Positions 1-7,355 of a stretch of 64,000 nt of DNA are shown one piece after another. The stretch is taken from assembly GCF_009928685.1 (NCBI RefSeq), contig NZ_WWEO01000045.1:558001-622000 (forward strand), written 5' to 3'. This DNA is from Mucilaginibacter agri. GTDB taxonomy: Bacteria > Bacteroidota > Bacteroidia > Sphingobacteriales > Sphingobacteriaceae. The position numbers and the translations under genes are program-made. Positions within the stretch are counted from its first letter, which is position 1; every line of letters begins with the position of its first letter. The notes beneath the pieces were generated by a model. The model was not told the origin of the DNA. It saw only the letters and a list, made by a program, of their open reading frames with translations, and searched no databases.

Positions 1-2
1 TG

Positions 3-734
3 CCTAAAGAAGAAAATTATGGCAGCCGTTTTGTCGAAGACTTGCAGATCTATCTGATATCAAAAGGTGGATTTAAAGCCACTATTACGGCCTACGACAC
101 AGAGTACAAGGATTTCAAAAATGGGCACCCAACAGGCGGTGCTCTGAGTATGCTGTGGCATGCTAAAACCGGCCCGCTGCTTTCGGGCAGCATGAATGAA
201 TATCAGATCTATGAATTTGGTAATCAGCAACAGGATACAGATCCCTATTCGATGGCCTTAACGCCTCGCATCGAGTTGAAAAAAGATGATAAACTGTACA
301 TGAATATCAGCGATTTGACGGCACGTATGGAAATTAAACAGGATGCAGATCAGTTAACTGTGAACACTTTTTCCAAACTGGTAGATAAAAATCAGACTGG
401 CCCGTCAACGGTTATCAATTGCGAGGTATCGTATACTTTTGCCAATGATAAAACTACGATAAGGTTTAAGCACGATAAAACTGAATTTGACGGCGACGTA
501 AAGATTATCGTACCTGTGATATCTAAATCGACAGAAAAAACAAAGATGCTTAACGATAGAACGATGATGATAAAAAAGAATGCGGCAAAAATAAAAGTTA
601 CCACAGATCAGCCGATGGTTACTTTGCCCACCTGCGGTTGCCGCATATTTAATTACGTACCTGGGCTTGAAGCCGTTCCTTTACACATCAGCGGAAACGA
701 ATGCACCGTACAACTGGAGATTATGAATGCCTGA
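3..734 (+). CDS. C-terminal part of a probable secreted glycan-active protein (5' end outside window)
   Basis: The reading frame is open from the window edge, so the start is missing and about 243 codons remain. The fragment is rich in beta-strand-like sequence and has a Gly-Gly-Ala...Leu-Trp-His segment followed by a Gly-Ser-Met-Asn-Glu-Tyr stretch. I associate this with the C-terminal beta-sandwich of Bacteroidota heparinase II/III-like or related polysaccharide-processing proteins. That family link is from memory and weak. No catalytic residues can be assigned in the part present. The TTG at 42 is only an in-frame codon, not a likely start. The gene ends 94 bases before the next one, with no clear terminator. 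Confidence 0.55.
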   Translation, partial: PKEENYGSRFVEDLQIYLISKGGFKATITAYDTEYKDFKNGHPTGGALSMLWHAKTGPLLSGSMNEYQIYEFGNQQQDTDPYSMALTPRIELKKDDKLYMNISDLTARMEIKQDADQLTVNTFSKLVDKNQTGPSTVINCEVSYTFANDKTTIRFKHDKTEFDGDVKIIVPVISKSTEKTKMLNDRTMMIKKNAAKIKVTTDQPMVTLPTCGCRIFNYVPGLEAVPLHISGNECTVQLEIMNA

Positions 735-828
735 TTATTGAATCGTGTTAATTAACTTTAAATCAACAAACAAAGCCTATCTAATTAATGTTCTGTTGTT
801 AATTTTGATTATTTAATCATTCAACATC

Positions 829-1194
829 ATGACCACATTTATCTCAACTAAATTTCTTGGTGTATTAGATTACATCACCAGTATCGTAATTGCAGCTTCA
901 CCCTGGTTATTTCATTACGATCTGTCACTTAGCGCAGCAATATTGTTTATTCCGGTGTTTTTGGGCTGCATGCAGTTACTGATGACTATTTTCAGCAATT
1001 ATGAGTTCGGCATGATCAAAGTATTCCCGATGCCGGCTCACTTATTTCTGGATGGGTTTGTTGGTTTCATGTTACTGATATCGCCGTTTTTGTACGGTTT
1101 TGCACATGCTGTATTTTTACCACAAGTAATTTTAGGGCTAATATTGTTATCGATGTCAATCTTCACTAAAGATTCGGTGTTAGAGGAAGATTAA
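829..1194 (+). CDS. SPW-type small integral membrane protein (121 aa)
   Basis: This is a short, very hydrophobic protein with about four predicted membrane segments. It has an Ala-Ser-Pro-Trp-Leu motif after the first helix and a related Ile-Ser-Pro-Phe-Leu motif about 50 residues later. This two-copy spacing is what defines SPW-repeat membrane proteins; their function is unknown. It sits between a partial gene and a convergent metallo-hydrolase and looks monocistronic. The ATG start gives a first residue run that enters the membrane after about 10 residues. The family call is moderately secure and the function is not assigned. Confidence 0.7.
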   Translation: MTTFISTKFLGVLDYITSIVIAASPWLFHYDLSLSAAILFIPVFLGCMQLLMTIFSNYEFGMIKVFPMPAHLFLDGFVGFMLLISPFLYGFAHAVFLPQVILGLILLSMSIFTKDSVLEED

Positions 1195-1211
1195 TGCCCC
1201 TTCCTTATACT

Positions 1212-2042
1212 TTATTGAAATAACGAGTACTGTATAGGTTCATACTCATAATGTGGCTTCACCGTATTAGAAACAGCTTCTCCGATTTGGAAAACGGCTG
1301 ATTCCTGATAACGTGAGGCCACAATAATTTCAGTGCCATCAGCGTGCTCTTCAAACAAAGCTTTTACCAATTGCGGATCGTTATTGTCTTTAGATAGGTG
1401 CGACAATAACAGGTGGCTCATAAACGACGGCCTGTGTTTAATAAACAGCTCCAAAGCTTGTGTATTGGAAAGGTGCCCATGGCCGCTGCTGATGCGGCGC
1501 TTTAAATGATAGGGATAACGACCGCTGGCCAGCATATGCTCATCGTAGTTGGCTTCTAAAAAAGCAGCGTGGCATTGCGAAAAATTACGGATTACATGTT
1601 CGCAAGCTGAGCCAATATCTGTAATTACCCCAATATTGATATCGTTACAACTTACTACAAAACTATGCGGTTCTGCAGCGTCATGAAATTTAGGAAAAGC
1701 TGTTACAGTAATGTCGCCAACCCGGATTGGTTGATAGGCTACAAATGGATAAACCATTTGTGGGTTTAAAAACTGCCTGCCGGTAAAGTTAGTACGTGGT
1801 GTAATGTAAACCGGCAACTGATATTTTTTGGCCAACACCGGGATGCCCGAAATATGATCCGAATGTTCATGAGATACAAAAATAGCCTTTATATTGCTCA
1901 TTGGCAGACCTATACGCTCCATTCGCTTTTCTGTTTCGCGACAAGAGATACCGGCATCAATCAGCACCGCTTCCTGATGGTTACCTACATAATAGCAGTT
2001 GCCATTACTTCCCGAATTTAGTGAGGCTATGAACACAGACAT
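1212..2042 (-). CDS. MBL-fold metallo-hydrolase, YycJ/WalJ-like
   Basis: The 276-residue protein carries the metallo-beta-lactamase HxHxDH signature at residues 58-63 and the N-terminal Ser-Gly-Ser-x-Gly-Asn-Cys pattern typical of the YycJ (WalJ) group, which binds two metal ions. Downstream His and Asp residues fit the remaining metal ligands. Firmicute YycJ proteins are linked to cell-wall control and DNA processing, but in Bacteroidota the substrate is not established. The gene converges on the SPW gene with only 17 bases between stop codons. Family is secure; physiological role is not. Confidence 0.85.
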   Translation of the reverse strand: MSVFIASLNSGSNGNCYYVGNHQEAVLIDAGISCRETEKRMERIGLPMSNIKAIFVSHEHSDHISGIPVLAKKYQLPVYITPRTNFTGRQFLNPQMVYPFVAYQPIRVGDITVTAFPKFHDAAEPHSFVVSCNDINIGVITDIGSACEHVIRNFSQCHAAFLEANYDEHMLASGRYPYHLKRRISSGHGHLSNTQALELFIKHRPSFMSHLLLSHLSKDNNDPQLVKALFEEHADGTEIIVASRYQESAVFQIGEAVSNTVKPHYEYEPIQYSLFQ

Positions 2043-2154
2043 ATCTACTACAAAGTAACCGGTTTTTGCTAAATTTTATAGCAGTAATTAAAAATTTTAT
2101 TTCTGTTTATTCGATACGATCAACACACTCCTCGTGTTAATTTGTATATAGATT

Positions 2155-2418
2155 ATGGTCAAACATCTTTTTGATACAGAGTTTAATCTTCAGGATGGAA
2201 CGTTGATTTCAGGCCCTATCACAACTGAGGACGACTCCAACTTTCTGTTTCATAACACCCACAGTTCAGTCGATTTTCACTTTCGAATTAGGTTGCATAA
2301 TGAAAGGTGGCAATTTGTTGATGGATCAGATGGTTTGAGCCTTTTAGATGATATTATTGAGACCGTCGGCAAACAAATTGAAGATCACTACCTGGGAAAT
2401 CCTTCAGAGCTGGATTAA
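2155..2418 (+). CDS. Hypothetical protein, 87 aa
   Basis: A small soluble acidic protein with no signal peptide or membrane segment and no motif I recognise. The ATG at 2155 lies about 10 bases after a TTAATTTG sequence that resembles a Bacteroidota -7 element, which supports transcription from its own promoter with a very short leader. It is divergent from the metallo-hydrolase and upstream of the arginine operon, but has no evident link to it. Its coding status rests on ORF length and the promoter-like sequence. Confidence 0.55.
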   Translation: MVKHLFDTEFNLQDGTLISGPITTEDDSNFLFHNTHSSVDFHFRIRLHNERWQFVDGSDGLSLLDDIIETVGKQIEDHYLGNPSELD

Positions 2419-2491
2419 GCGCCCTCAAATAACACCGGGATCAACTGTATGTCAGCTCAAAAACCTATTATTAAAGTATCTCATTTTTTAC

Positions 2492-2522
2492 TTGCATAAG
2501 TAAAAATTAATGCAATAATTTG
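2492..2522 (+). promoter_or_regulatory. Probable promoter of the arginine operon
   Basis: A CTTG box (2491-2494) is followed after 21 bases by TAATTTG (2516-2522). This is close to the Bacteroidota consensus TTTG-N19-21-TAnnTTTG, one T short in the -7 box. Initiation near 2528-2530 would give a leader of about 28 bases before the small leader ORF and about 260 bases before the first biosynthetic gene. The call is by pattern only. Confidence 0.5.
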
Positions 2523-2556
2523 CACAAAATTACAAAACAGTAATACGCACATTAAA

Positions 2557-2682
2557 ATGAACGTTCAAAACTTAAATAAACCGGTAAACAGAGCATACTT
2601 TGCTCCTGTTACTGCTGTTTTGAGTTTAACTGATTTTGTTGTCACACCGTCACGACGACGGATCTTTATTCCCCGGGTTTGA
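2557..2682 (+). CDS. Arginine-rich leader peptide of the arginine operon (41 aa)
   Basis: An ATG ORF of 41 codons lies between the promoter and the first arginine gene. It ends Thr-Pro-Ser-Arg-Arg-Arg-Ile-Phe-Ile-Pro-Arg-Val-stop. Arg33-35 are CGA CGA CGG (2653-2661) and Arg40 is CGG (2674-2676), whereas Arg12 is AGA. Arginine codons are therefore concentrated at the 3' end, directly before a 10-bp hairpin whose 5' arm begins with the stop codon. This is the layout of a leader peptide that senses charged tRNA or free amino acid for the amino acid the operon makes. No other role is apparent: there is no signal peptide or domain. The assignment is inferred from position and composition; translation is untested. 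Confidence 0.65.
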   Translation: MNVQNLNKPVNRAYFAPVTAVLSLTDFVVTPSRRRIFIPRV

Positions 2683-2733
2683 ATGTAGCCTAAGATGCTA
2701 CATTCATCTTATCAAAAAGTGTAAAACACTTTT
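2680..2733 (+). promoter_or_regulatory. Two-hairpin attenuator-like region after the arginine leader ORF
   Basis: Hairpin 1 is a perfect 10-bp stem, 2680-2689 with 2697-2706, and a 7-base loop. Its first three bases are the leader stop codon. Hairpin 2 is a perfect 8-bp stem, 2715-2722 with 2726-2733, and a 3-base loop, followed by a pyrimidine-rich TCTCCTT rather than a pure T run. Ribosome position on the leader ORF must affect hairpin 1. Which hairpin terminates, and whether control is transcriptional or translational, cannot be decided by eye. A weak 5-bp stem (2647-2651 with 2657-2661) also covers the Arg codons. The rest of the 371-base gap holds no other recognisable feature. Confidence 0.55.
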
Positions 2734-2789
2734 CTCCTTAAACAATTAATTACTTACGGTACAGCGCCATCGTTTAAAGGGTTTATTCA

Positions 2790-3476
2790 ATGACCATACA
2801 AGATTTTGATATTATAGTTGCTTCAGATAAGCACGTTGATTTTGCAGAACAGATTACCATTGAAATGGCAGAGTCGGCAAAAGCACGTGGTACCGGTATA
2901 GCACAACGTTCGCCAGAATATGTAGCCAATAAAATGCTTGAGGGTAAAGCGGTAATTGCTTTCCATAAAGACGGCCGCTGGGCTGGCTTCTGCTATATAG
3001 AAACCTGGAGCCACGGCGACTTCGTGGCCAATTCGGGTCTTATTGTAAATCCAGAGTTTAGAAAAGCAGGACTGGCTAAAGCTATCAAACATAAAATTTT
3101 CGAGCTTTCTCGTCAAAAATACCCCAATTCCAAAATATTTGGTTTAACAACTGGCTTGGCTGTAATGAAGATCAACTCTGATCTTGGATACGAGCCTGTT
3201 ACCTATTCTGAACTTACCCAGGATGAGGATTTTTGGAAAGGCTGCCGCAGTTGCGTAAACTACGACATTCTGATGAGCAAAGACCGTAAAAACTGTATGT
3301 GCACAGCAATGCTTTACGATCCTGCCGAGAAGCAGAAGGACGAAGAAGAGAAATTTAAAAAGATTGCGCACAAGGCGACATTGCTTGAGCGTATTGAGAA
3401 TGCATTAAAACTGCGCTCAACTAAAATATTAACCATCATAGGAGCATCGGCTCTTATCCACAAACTTTTTGACTAA
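2790..3476 (+). CDS. GNAT-family acyltransferase, candidate first enzyme of arginine synthesis
   Basis: Residues about 10-150 form a GNAT N-acyltransferase domain, with the acyl-CoA-binding segment around an Arg/Lys-Ala-Gly-Leu-Ala-Lys stretch near residue 95. The C-terminal third is unusual: it has clustered Cys residues, a Lys/Glu-rich linker and a hydrophobic tail of about 15 residues. As the first gene of an operon that continues into argG, it is the best candidate for acylating glutamate (acetyl- or succinyl-CoA dependent), replacing classical argA/argJ. That role is inferred from context. It ends 7 bases before the argG ATG, so the two are tightly linked. Confidence 0.75.
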   Translation: MTIQDFDIIVASDKHVDFAEQITIEMAESAKARGTGIAQRSPEYVANKMLEGKAVIAFHKDGRWAGFCYIETWSHGDFVANSGLIVNPEFRKAGLAKAIKHKIFELSRQKYPNSKIFGLTTGLAVMKINSDLGYEPVTYSELTQDEDFWKGCRSCVNYDILMSKDRKNCMCTAMLYDPAEKQKDEEEKFKKIAHKATLLERIENALKLRSTKILTIIGASALIHKLFD

Positions 3477-3483
3477 TACAACC

Positions 3484-4677
3484 ATGAAGAAAAAAGTAGT
3501 ACTTGCATATAGCGGCGGCTTGGATACATCCTTTTGCTGCATCTATTTAACGCAGGATCTGGGCCTTGAGGTCCACTCGGTAATTGTAAACACCGGCGGT
3601 TTTAGCGACGAAGAATTAAAGAGTGTTGAAGAACGCGCTTTTAAGATGGGCGTTACCTCGCACCATGTTGTTGACGAAACCGAAAACTTCTACAATACCT
3701 GTGTTCGCTTTTTAACTTATGGTAACGTATTAAAAAACAATACTTATCCATTATCGGTGAGTGCAGAACGCGTTAGCCAGGCTACCGCAATTGCCAACTA
3801 CGCTAAAGAAATTGGTGCCGAATACGTGGCTCACGGTAGTACTGGCGCTGGTAACGACCAGGTTAGGTTTGATATGATCTTTAACATCCTGATTCCGGGC
3901 GTGCAGATCCTTACCCCTATCCGCGACCTGAAATTAAGCCGCGAAGAAGAGATCACTTACCTGAAAGAGCATGGTGTTGAAATGAACTTCGAGAAGGCCA
4001 AGTACTCTATCAATAAAGGCATATGGGGTACGTCGGTTGGTGGTAAAGAAACCCTGACCTCTAATTTAGGTTTACCTGAAGACGCATGGCCTACCCAAGT
4101 TACTGCAACCGAGCCTAAAAATATTGAGTTAACTTTTGAGAAAGGCGAACTGGTAGGTATTGATAACGAAACTTACAGCCATCCTACCAAAGCAATTCAA
4201 GCGCTACAAGCTATTGCGCAACCTTATGGTATTGGCCGCGATATTCACGTTGGTGATACCATTATTGGTATTAAAGGTCGCGTAGGTTTCGAAGCTGCTG
4301 CGCCAATAGTTATCATCAAAGCCCATCATACTTTAGAGAAACATGTGTTAACCAAATGGCAATTATCATGGAAAGACCAGTTATCTTCTTTCTATGGCAA
4401 CTGGTTGCACGAAGGTCAGTTCCACGATCCGATTATGCGCGATATTGAAGCATTCCTGACCAGCACCCAGGATAAAGTGAGCGGTAAAGTTTTTGTTGAA
4501 CTATATCCATACCGTTTCCAGGTTACAGGTATCGAATCTTCACATGATTTGATGTCGAACAAATTTGGTAGCTATGGCGAAATGAACAATGCCTGGACCG
4601 GCGAAGACGTTAAAGGATTCTCTAAAATCTTCGGTAACCAGGTAATGATTTACCATAAAGTAAACAGTCAAGACTAA
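3484..4677 (+). CDS. argG: Argininosuccinate synthase
   Basis: Joins citrulline and aspartate with ATP hydrolysis to give argininosuccinate. The N-terminus carries the PP-loop ATP pyrophosphatase motif Ser-Gly-Gly-Leu-Asp-Thr-Ser at residues 10-16, and the 397-residue length fits the family. I chose ATG 3484 over the upstream TTG at 3469: the TTG would overlap the GNAT gene and add five residues before the conserved beta-strand. Second gene of the arginine operon. Its partner argininosuccinate lyase (argH) is not in the window. Confidence 0.96.
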   Translation: MKKKVVLAYSGGLDTSFCCIYLTQDLGLEVHSVIVNTGGFSDEELKSVEERAFKMGVTSHHVVDETENFYNTCVRFLTYGNVLKNNTYPLSVSAERVSQATAIANYAKEIGAEYVAHGSTGAGNDQVRFDMIFNILIPGVQILTPIRDLKLSREEEITYLKEHGVEMNFEKAKYSINKGIWGTSVGGKETLTSNLGLPEDAWPTQVTATEPKNIELTFEKGELVGIDNETYSHPTKAIQALQAIAQPYGIGRDIHVGDTIIGIKGRVGFEAAAPIVIIKAHHTLEKHVLTKWQLSWKDQLSSFYGNWLHEGQFHDPIMRDIEAFLTSTQDKVSGKVFVELYPYRFQVTGIESSHDLMSNKFGSYGEMNNAWTGEDVKGFSKIFGNQVMIYHKVNSQD

Positions 4678-4679
4678 GA

Positions 4680-4701
4680 CCCCAGCCCCCTGAAAGGGGA
4701 G
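4680..4701 (+). repeat. Short C/G-palindromic dispersed repeat, copy 1
   Basis: Directly after the argG stop there is CCCC-AG-CCCCCTGAAAGGGG, a C-tract/G-tract palindrome. Variants recur at 4758-4786, 7326-7354 and 45809-45838. Such C/G-tract elements are common between genes in this phylum. It could form a hairpin between argG and the cupin gene. Confidence 0.6.
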
Positions 4702-4721
4702 CAAAGTAAGTTACTTATTCT

Positions 4722-5096
4722 ATGAACACTATAAACCCCAAACAAGAAGATATTCTTCCTCGCCCTTTAGGGGGACGGGGGGCTCCATATGCTTGGGGTG
4801 ATAATTGTTTGGCATGGAATCTTATAGATAGAGATGATCTTTCTATAAAACAAGAATTAATGCCTGCCGGAACTGCAGAACAATTGCATTACCACAACAA
4901 GGCAAACCAGTTCTTTTTTATACTGAAGGGCGCCGCTACTTTTGAAATTGACACCGTGCAAACGGTGATAACAGAACATCAGGGTATCGAAATAAAAGCA
5001 GGTCAACAGCATCGGATCATGAATCTTGGCACTGGAGATCTGGAATTTATTCTTTACTCGCAACCATCTACAAAAAATGACAGGATCAACTGCTAA
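4722..5096 (+). CDS. Single-domain cupin protein
   Basis: A 124-residue protein whose residues 45-115 form one cupin barrel, with motif 1 His-Tyr-His followed by Gln-Phe-Phe-Phe-Ile-Leu and motif 2 Gly-Gln-Gln-His-Arg. Two His in motif 1 and one in motif 2 suggest a bound metal. Residues about 11-21 (Leu-Pro-Arg-Pro-Leu-Gly-Gly-Arg-Gly-Ala-Pro) are encoded by a C/G-tract repeat and precede the conserved domain. The gene lies within the arginine operon, 19 bases before the chosen argC start. No established arginine enzyme is a cupin of this type, so it may be a passenger or an unknown accessory. Function not assigned. Confidence 0.8.
   Translation: MNTINPKQEDILPRPLGGRGAPYAWGDNCLAWNLIDRDDLSIKQELMPAGTAEQLHYHNKANQFFFILKGAATFEIDTVQTVITEHQGIEIKAGQQHRIMNLGTGDLEFILYSQPSTKNDRINC
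4758..4786 (+). repeat. C/G-tract dispersed repeat embedded in the cupin coding sequence
   Basis: The segment CGCCCTTTAGGGGGACGG and its continuing G run match the core of the copies at 4680-4701 and 7326-7354, but here the repeat is translated as part of the cupin N-terminus in an open frame. It lies before the conserved barrel, so it may be tolerated as a non-essential extension. Confidence 0.6.
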
Positions 5097-5115
5097 TACA
5101 GGCGTACCAACCGTA

Positions 5116-6147
5116 ATGGTTCCATTATCGGGAGGCAACAAAGTAAAAGCCGGAATTATAGGCGGAGCAGGTTATACCGGCGGCGAATTGCTGCGGATAT
5201 TGGTTAACCACCCATCGGTAGAAATAGCTTTTATACATAGTAACAGCAATGCCGGTAACTATATTTACGAAGTACATACCGATCTTTTTGGCGATACCGA
5301 CCTGAAGTTTACGGGTGAGTATAACTTTAATATTGACGTACTATTTCTTTGCGTAGGCCATGGCGACGCTCGTAAGTTTTTAGCGGCTAATCCATTCCCG
5401 GCAAGTGTAAAGGTTATCGACCTGAGCCAGGATTTTCGCCATTCTGAAAAGGCTTCTATCTCTTACGATACAACTCAAAACTCGCAACCCACAACTCGCA
5501 ACTTCATTTATGGCTTACCAGAGTTAAATCGCGAAGCAATTAAAACTGCTGATAACATTGCTAACCCCGGCTGTTTTGCAACTTGTCTGCAACTTGGGCT
5601 GTTACCCTTGGCCGCTAATAATACCTTAAATAGCGAAGTACATATTACGGCTACCACGGGCTCAACCGGTGCAGGGCAAAGCCTTGCGGCTACCTCGCAT
5701 TTTACCTGGCGAAATGATAACCTGTCAGTTTATAAAGTATTTGATCACCAGCATTTAACGGAAATCAGGCAGTCGCTTACGCAATTGCAACACAACTTTG
5801 ATCAGGAAGTTAACTTTATCCCCTATCGGGGCGACTTCACCCGTGGTATAATCGCATCGATGTATTTGAACAGCGACCTATCTGCCGAAGAAGCGGTTAA
5901 ACTTTATACAGATTATTACGCTGGGCATCCGTTTACGCACGTAACCACCCGCAATATTGATCTGAAACAGATAGTGAATACCAATAAGTGCTTTATACAG
6001 GTGCAAAAGAAAGGCAATAAACTTTTCATTATCAGCATTATGGACAATCTGCTTAAAGGGGCATCCGGTCAGGCAGTGCAAAACATGAATTTGCTTTTTG
6101 GCTTAGAGGAGACCGCTGGTCTTAAACTCAAAGCCGTAGCTTTTTAA
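5116..6147 (+). CDS. argC: N-acyl-gamma-glutamyl-phosphate reductase
   Basis: NADPH-dependent reduction of N-acylglutamyl-5-phosphate to the semialdehyde. The Rossmann motif Gly-Gly-Ala-Gly-Tyr-Thr-Gly-Gly-Glu-Leu lies at residues 16-25, and the catalytic Cys is in Asn-Pro-Gly-Cys-Phe-Ala-Thr (Cys153). Upstream ATGs at 5026 and 5077 would overlap the cupin gene, so I prefer 5116 (343 aa), although 5077 is possible. A surface segment around residues 118-130 is encoded by an ACTCGCAAC-type repeat. In this operon the natural substrate may be the N-succinyl rather than N-acetyl form (see argF'). Confidence 0.93.
   Translation: MVPLSGGNKVKAGIIGGAGYTGGELLRILVNHPSVEIAFIHSNSNAGNYIYEVHTDLFGDTDLKFTGEYNFNIDVLFLCVGHGDARKFLAANPFPASVKVIDLSQDFRHSEKASISYDTTQNSQPTTRNFIYGLPELNREAIKTADNIANPGCFATCLQLGLLPLAANNTLNSEVHITATTGSTGAGQSLAATSHFTWRNDNLSVYKVFDHQHLTEIRQSLTQLQHNFDQEVNFIPYRGDFTRGIIASMYLNSDLSAEEAVKLYTDYYAGHPFTHVTTRNIDLKQIVNTNKCFIQVQKKGNKLFIISIMDNLLKGASGQAVQNMNLLFGLEETAGLKLKAVAF
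5470..5503 (+). repeat. CAACTCGCAAC-type repeat inside argC
   Basis: Two near-direct copies of AACTCGCAAC (5479-5488 and 5493-5502) sit in a CA-rich run that is translated as a Thr/Gln/Asn/Ser-rich loop between the ArgC segments Asp-Leu-Ser-x-Asp-Phe-Arg and Tyr-Gly-Leu-Pro-Glu-Leu. The composition matches non-coding tandem-like repeats common in this phylum and differs from the rest of argC. Confidence 0.5.
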
Positions 6148-6180
6148 TATATTTTTAAACCATTAACCTCAACTTAGTAA

Positions 6181-7311
6181 ATGAATCTATTTGATGTTTA
6201 TCCTATCAACCCAATTGAAATTACAAAAGGACTGGGTAGTTTAGTTTATGATGCTCAAGGTACCGAGTATCTTGATTTATATGGCGGTCATGCCGTTATA
6301 TCTATAGGCCATACTAACCCCCGATATGTAAAACGATTGGAGGATCAGTTACATCAAATCGGCTTTTACTCTAACTCAGTTGAAATCCCTTTGCAAAAGC
6401 AATTAGCTGAAAAACTGGGTGAAGTTTCGGGCAAAACAGATTATCAATTGTTTCTGTGCAACTCTGGTGCTGAGGCAAACGAGAACGCTTTGAAATTGGC
6501 TTCTTTTTACAATGGTAAAAAGAAAGTGATTGCGTTTACAGGCTCATTTCATGGCCGTACATCTTTAGCTGTTGCTGTAACAGATAACCCGAAAATTGTA
6601 GCCCCGGTTAACGAGACCCCTAACGTGATCTTTTTGCCATGGTGTGATGAGGCCGCTTTAGAGCAAGCTTTTGTTGATCATAAGGACGAGATTTCATCGG
6701 TAATTATAGAAGGCATTCAAGGTGTTGGTGGCATCCAGGTGGCTACGGAAAGTTTCCTGCAAAAGATCCGCACACTTTGCGACGAACATAATGCAGTATT
6801 TATTGCCGATAGCGTACAGTGCGGTTACGGCCGTACAGGTAAATTCTACTCGCACGATTTTTCAGGTGTTAATGCCGACATTTATAGCATGGCTAAAGGT
6901 ATGGGCAACGGTTTCCCAATCGGCGCTATTAGCATTGCACCTAAAATTAAACCTGCTTACGGTATGTTGGGCACAACCTTTGGCGGTAACCATTTGGCTT
7001 GCGCCGCTGGTTTAGCAGTGTTGGAAGAAATGGCCGAAAATAAACTGATGCAAAACGCAGCCGAAATTGGCGGTTATTTGATTGAAGAACTTAAAAAGTT
7101 CAGCGAAGTTAAAGAAGTACGCGGTCGTGGTTTAATGATCGGTATTGATCTGCCAACCGAGTTGAGCAACGTAAAGAAAGACCTGTTGTTTAAACACCAC
7201 ATCTTTACCGGCGAAGCTAAACCAAACGTAATCCGTTTGCTGCCTGCACTTAATTTAACCAAAGCTTATGCCGATAGATTTTTAGAGGCATTTTCTACTT
7301 TAGTAAAATAA
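6181..7311 (+). CDS. argD: N-acylornithine aminotransferase
   Basis: PLP-dependent class III aminotransferase converting N-acylglutamate semialdehyde to N-acylornithine with glutamate as donor. The 376-residue protein shows Asn-Ser-Gly-Ala-Glu-Ala-Asn (phosphate binding, 94-100), Gly-Ser-Phe-His-Gly-Arg-Thr (121-127), the cofactor-ring Asp210 and the Schiff-base Lys239 in Met-Ala-Lys-Gly-Met-Gly-Asn-Gly. It follows argC by 33 bases in the same operon. The acyl group (acetyl or succinyl) cannot be read from this protein. Confidence 0.93.
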   Translation: MNLFDVYPINPIEITKGLGSLVYDAQGTEYLDLYGGHAVISIGHTNPRYVKRLEDQLHQIGFYSNSVEIPLQKQLAEKLGEVSGKTDYQLFLCNSGAEANENALKLASFYNGKKKVIAFTGSFHGRTSLAVAVTDNPKIVAPVNETPNVIFLPWCDEAALEQAFVDHKDEISSVIIEGIQGVGGIQVATESFLQKIRTLCDEHNAVFIADSVQCGYGRTGKFYSHDFSGVNADIYSMAKGMGNGFPIGAISIAPKIKPAYGMLGTTFGGNHLACAAGLAVLEEMAENKLMQNAAEIGGYLIEELKKFSEVKEVRGRGLMIGIDLPTELSNVKKDLLFKHHIFTGEAKPNVIRLLPALNLTKAYADRFLEAFSTLVK

Positions 7312-7325
7312 TTGAAATTTAAATC

Positions 7326-7354
7326 ACCTCCCCTTTGGGGAGGCCGGGAGGGGT
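7326..7354 (+). repeat. C/G-tract dispersed repeat abutting the argF' start
   Basis: CTCCCCTTTGGGGAGG (7329-7344) is a perfect 16-base palindrome followed by CCGGGAGGGG, and the argF' ATG begins two bases after the repeat. The G-rich end resembles a Shine-Dalgarno sequence but is too close to the ATG, and this phylum rarely uses one. It fills most of the argD-argF' gap. Confidence 0.65.
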
Positions 7355-7355
7355 A

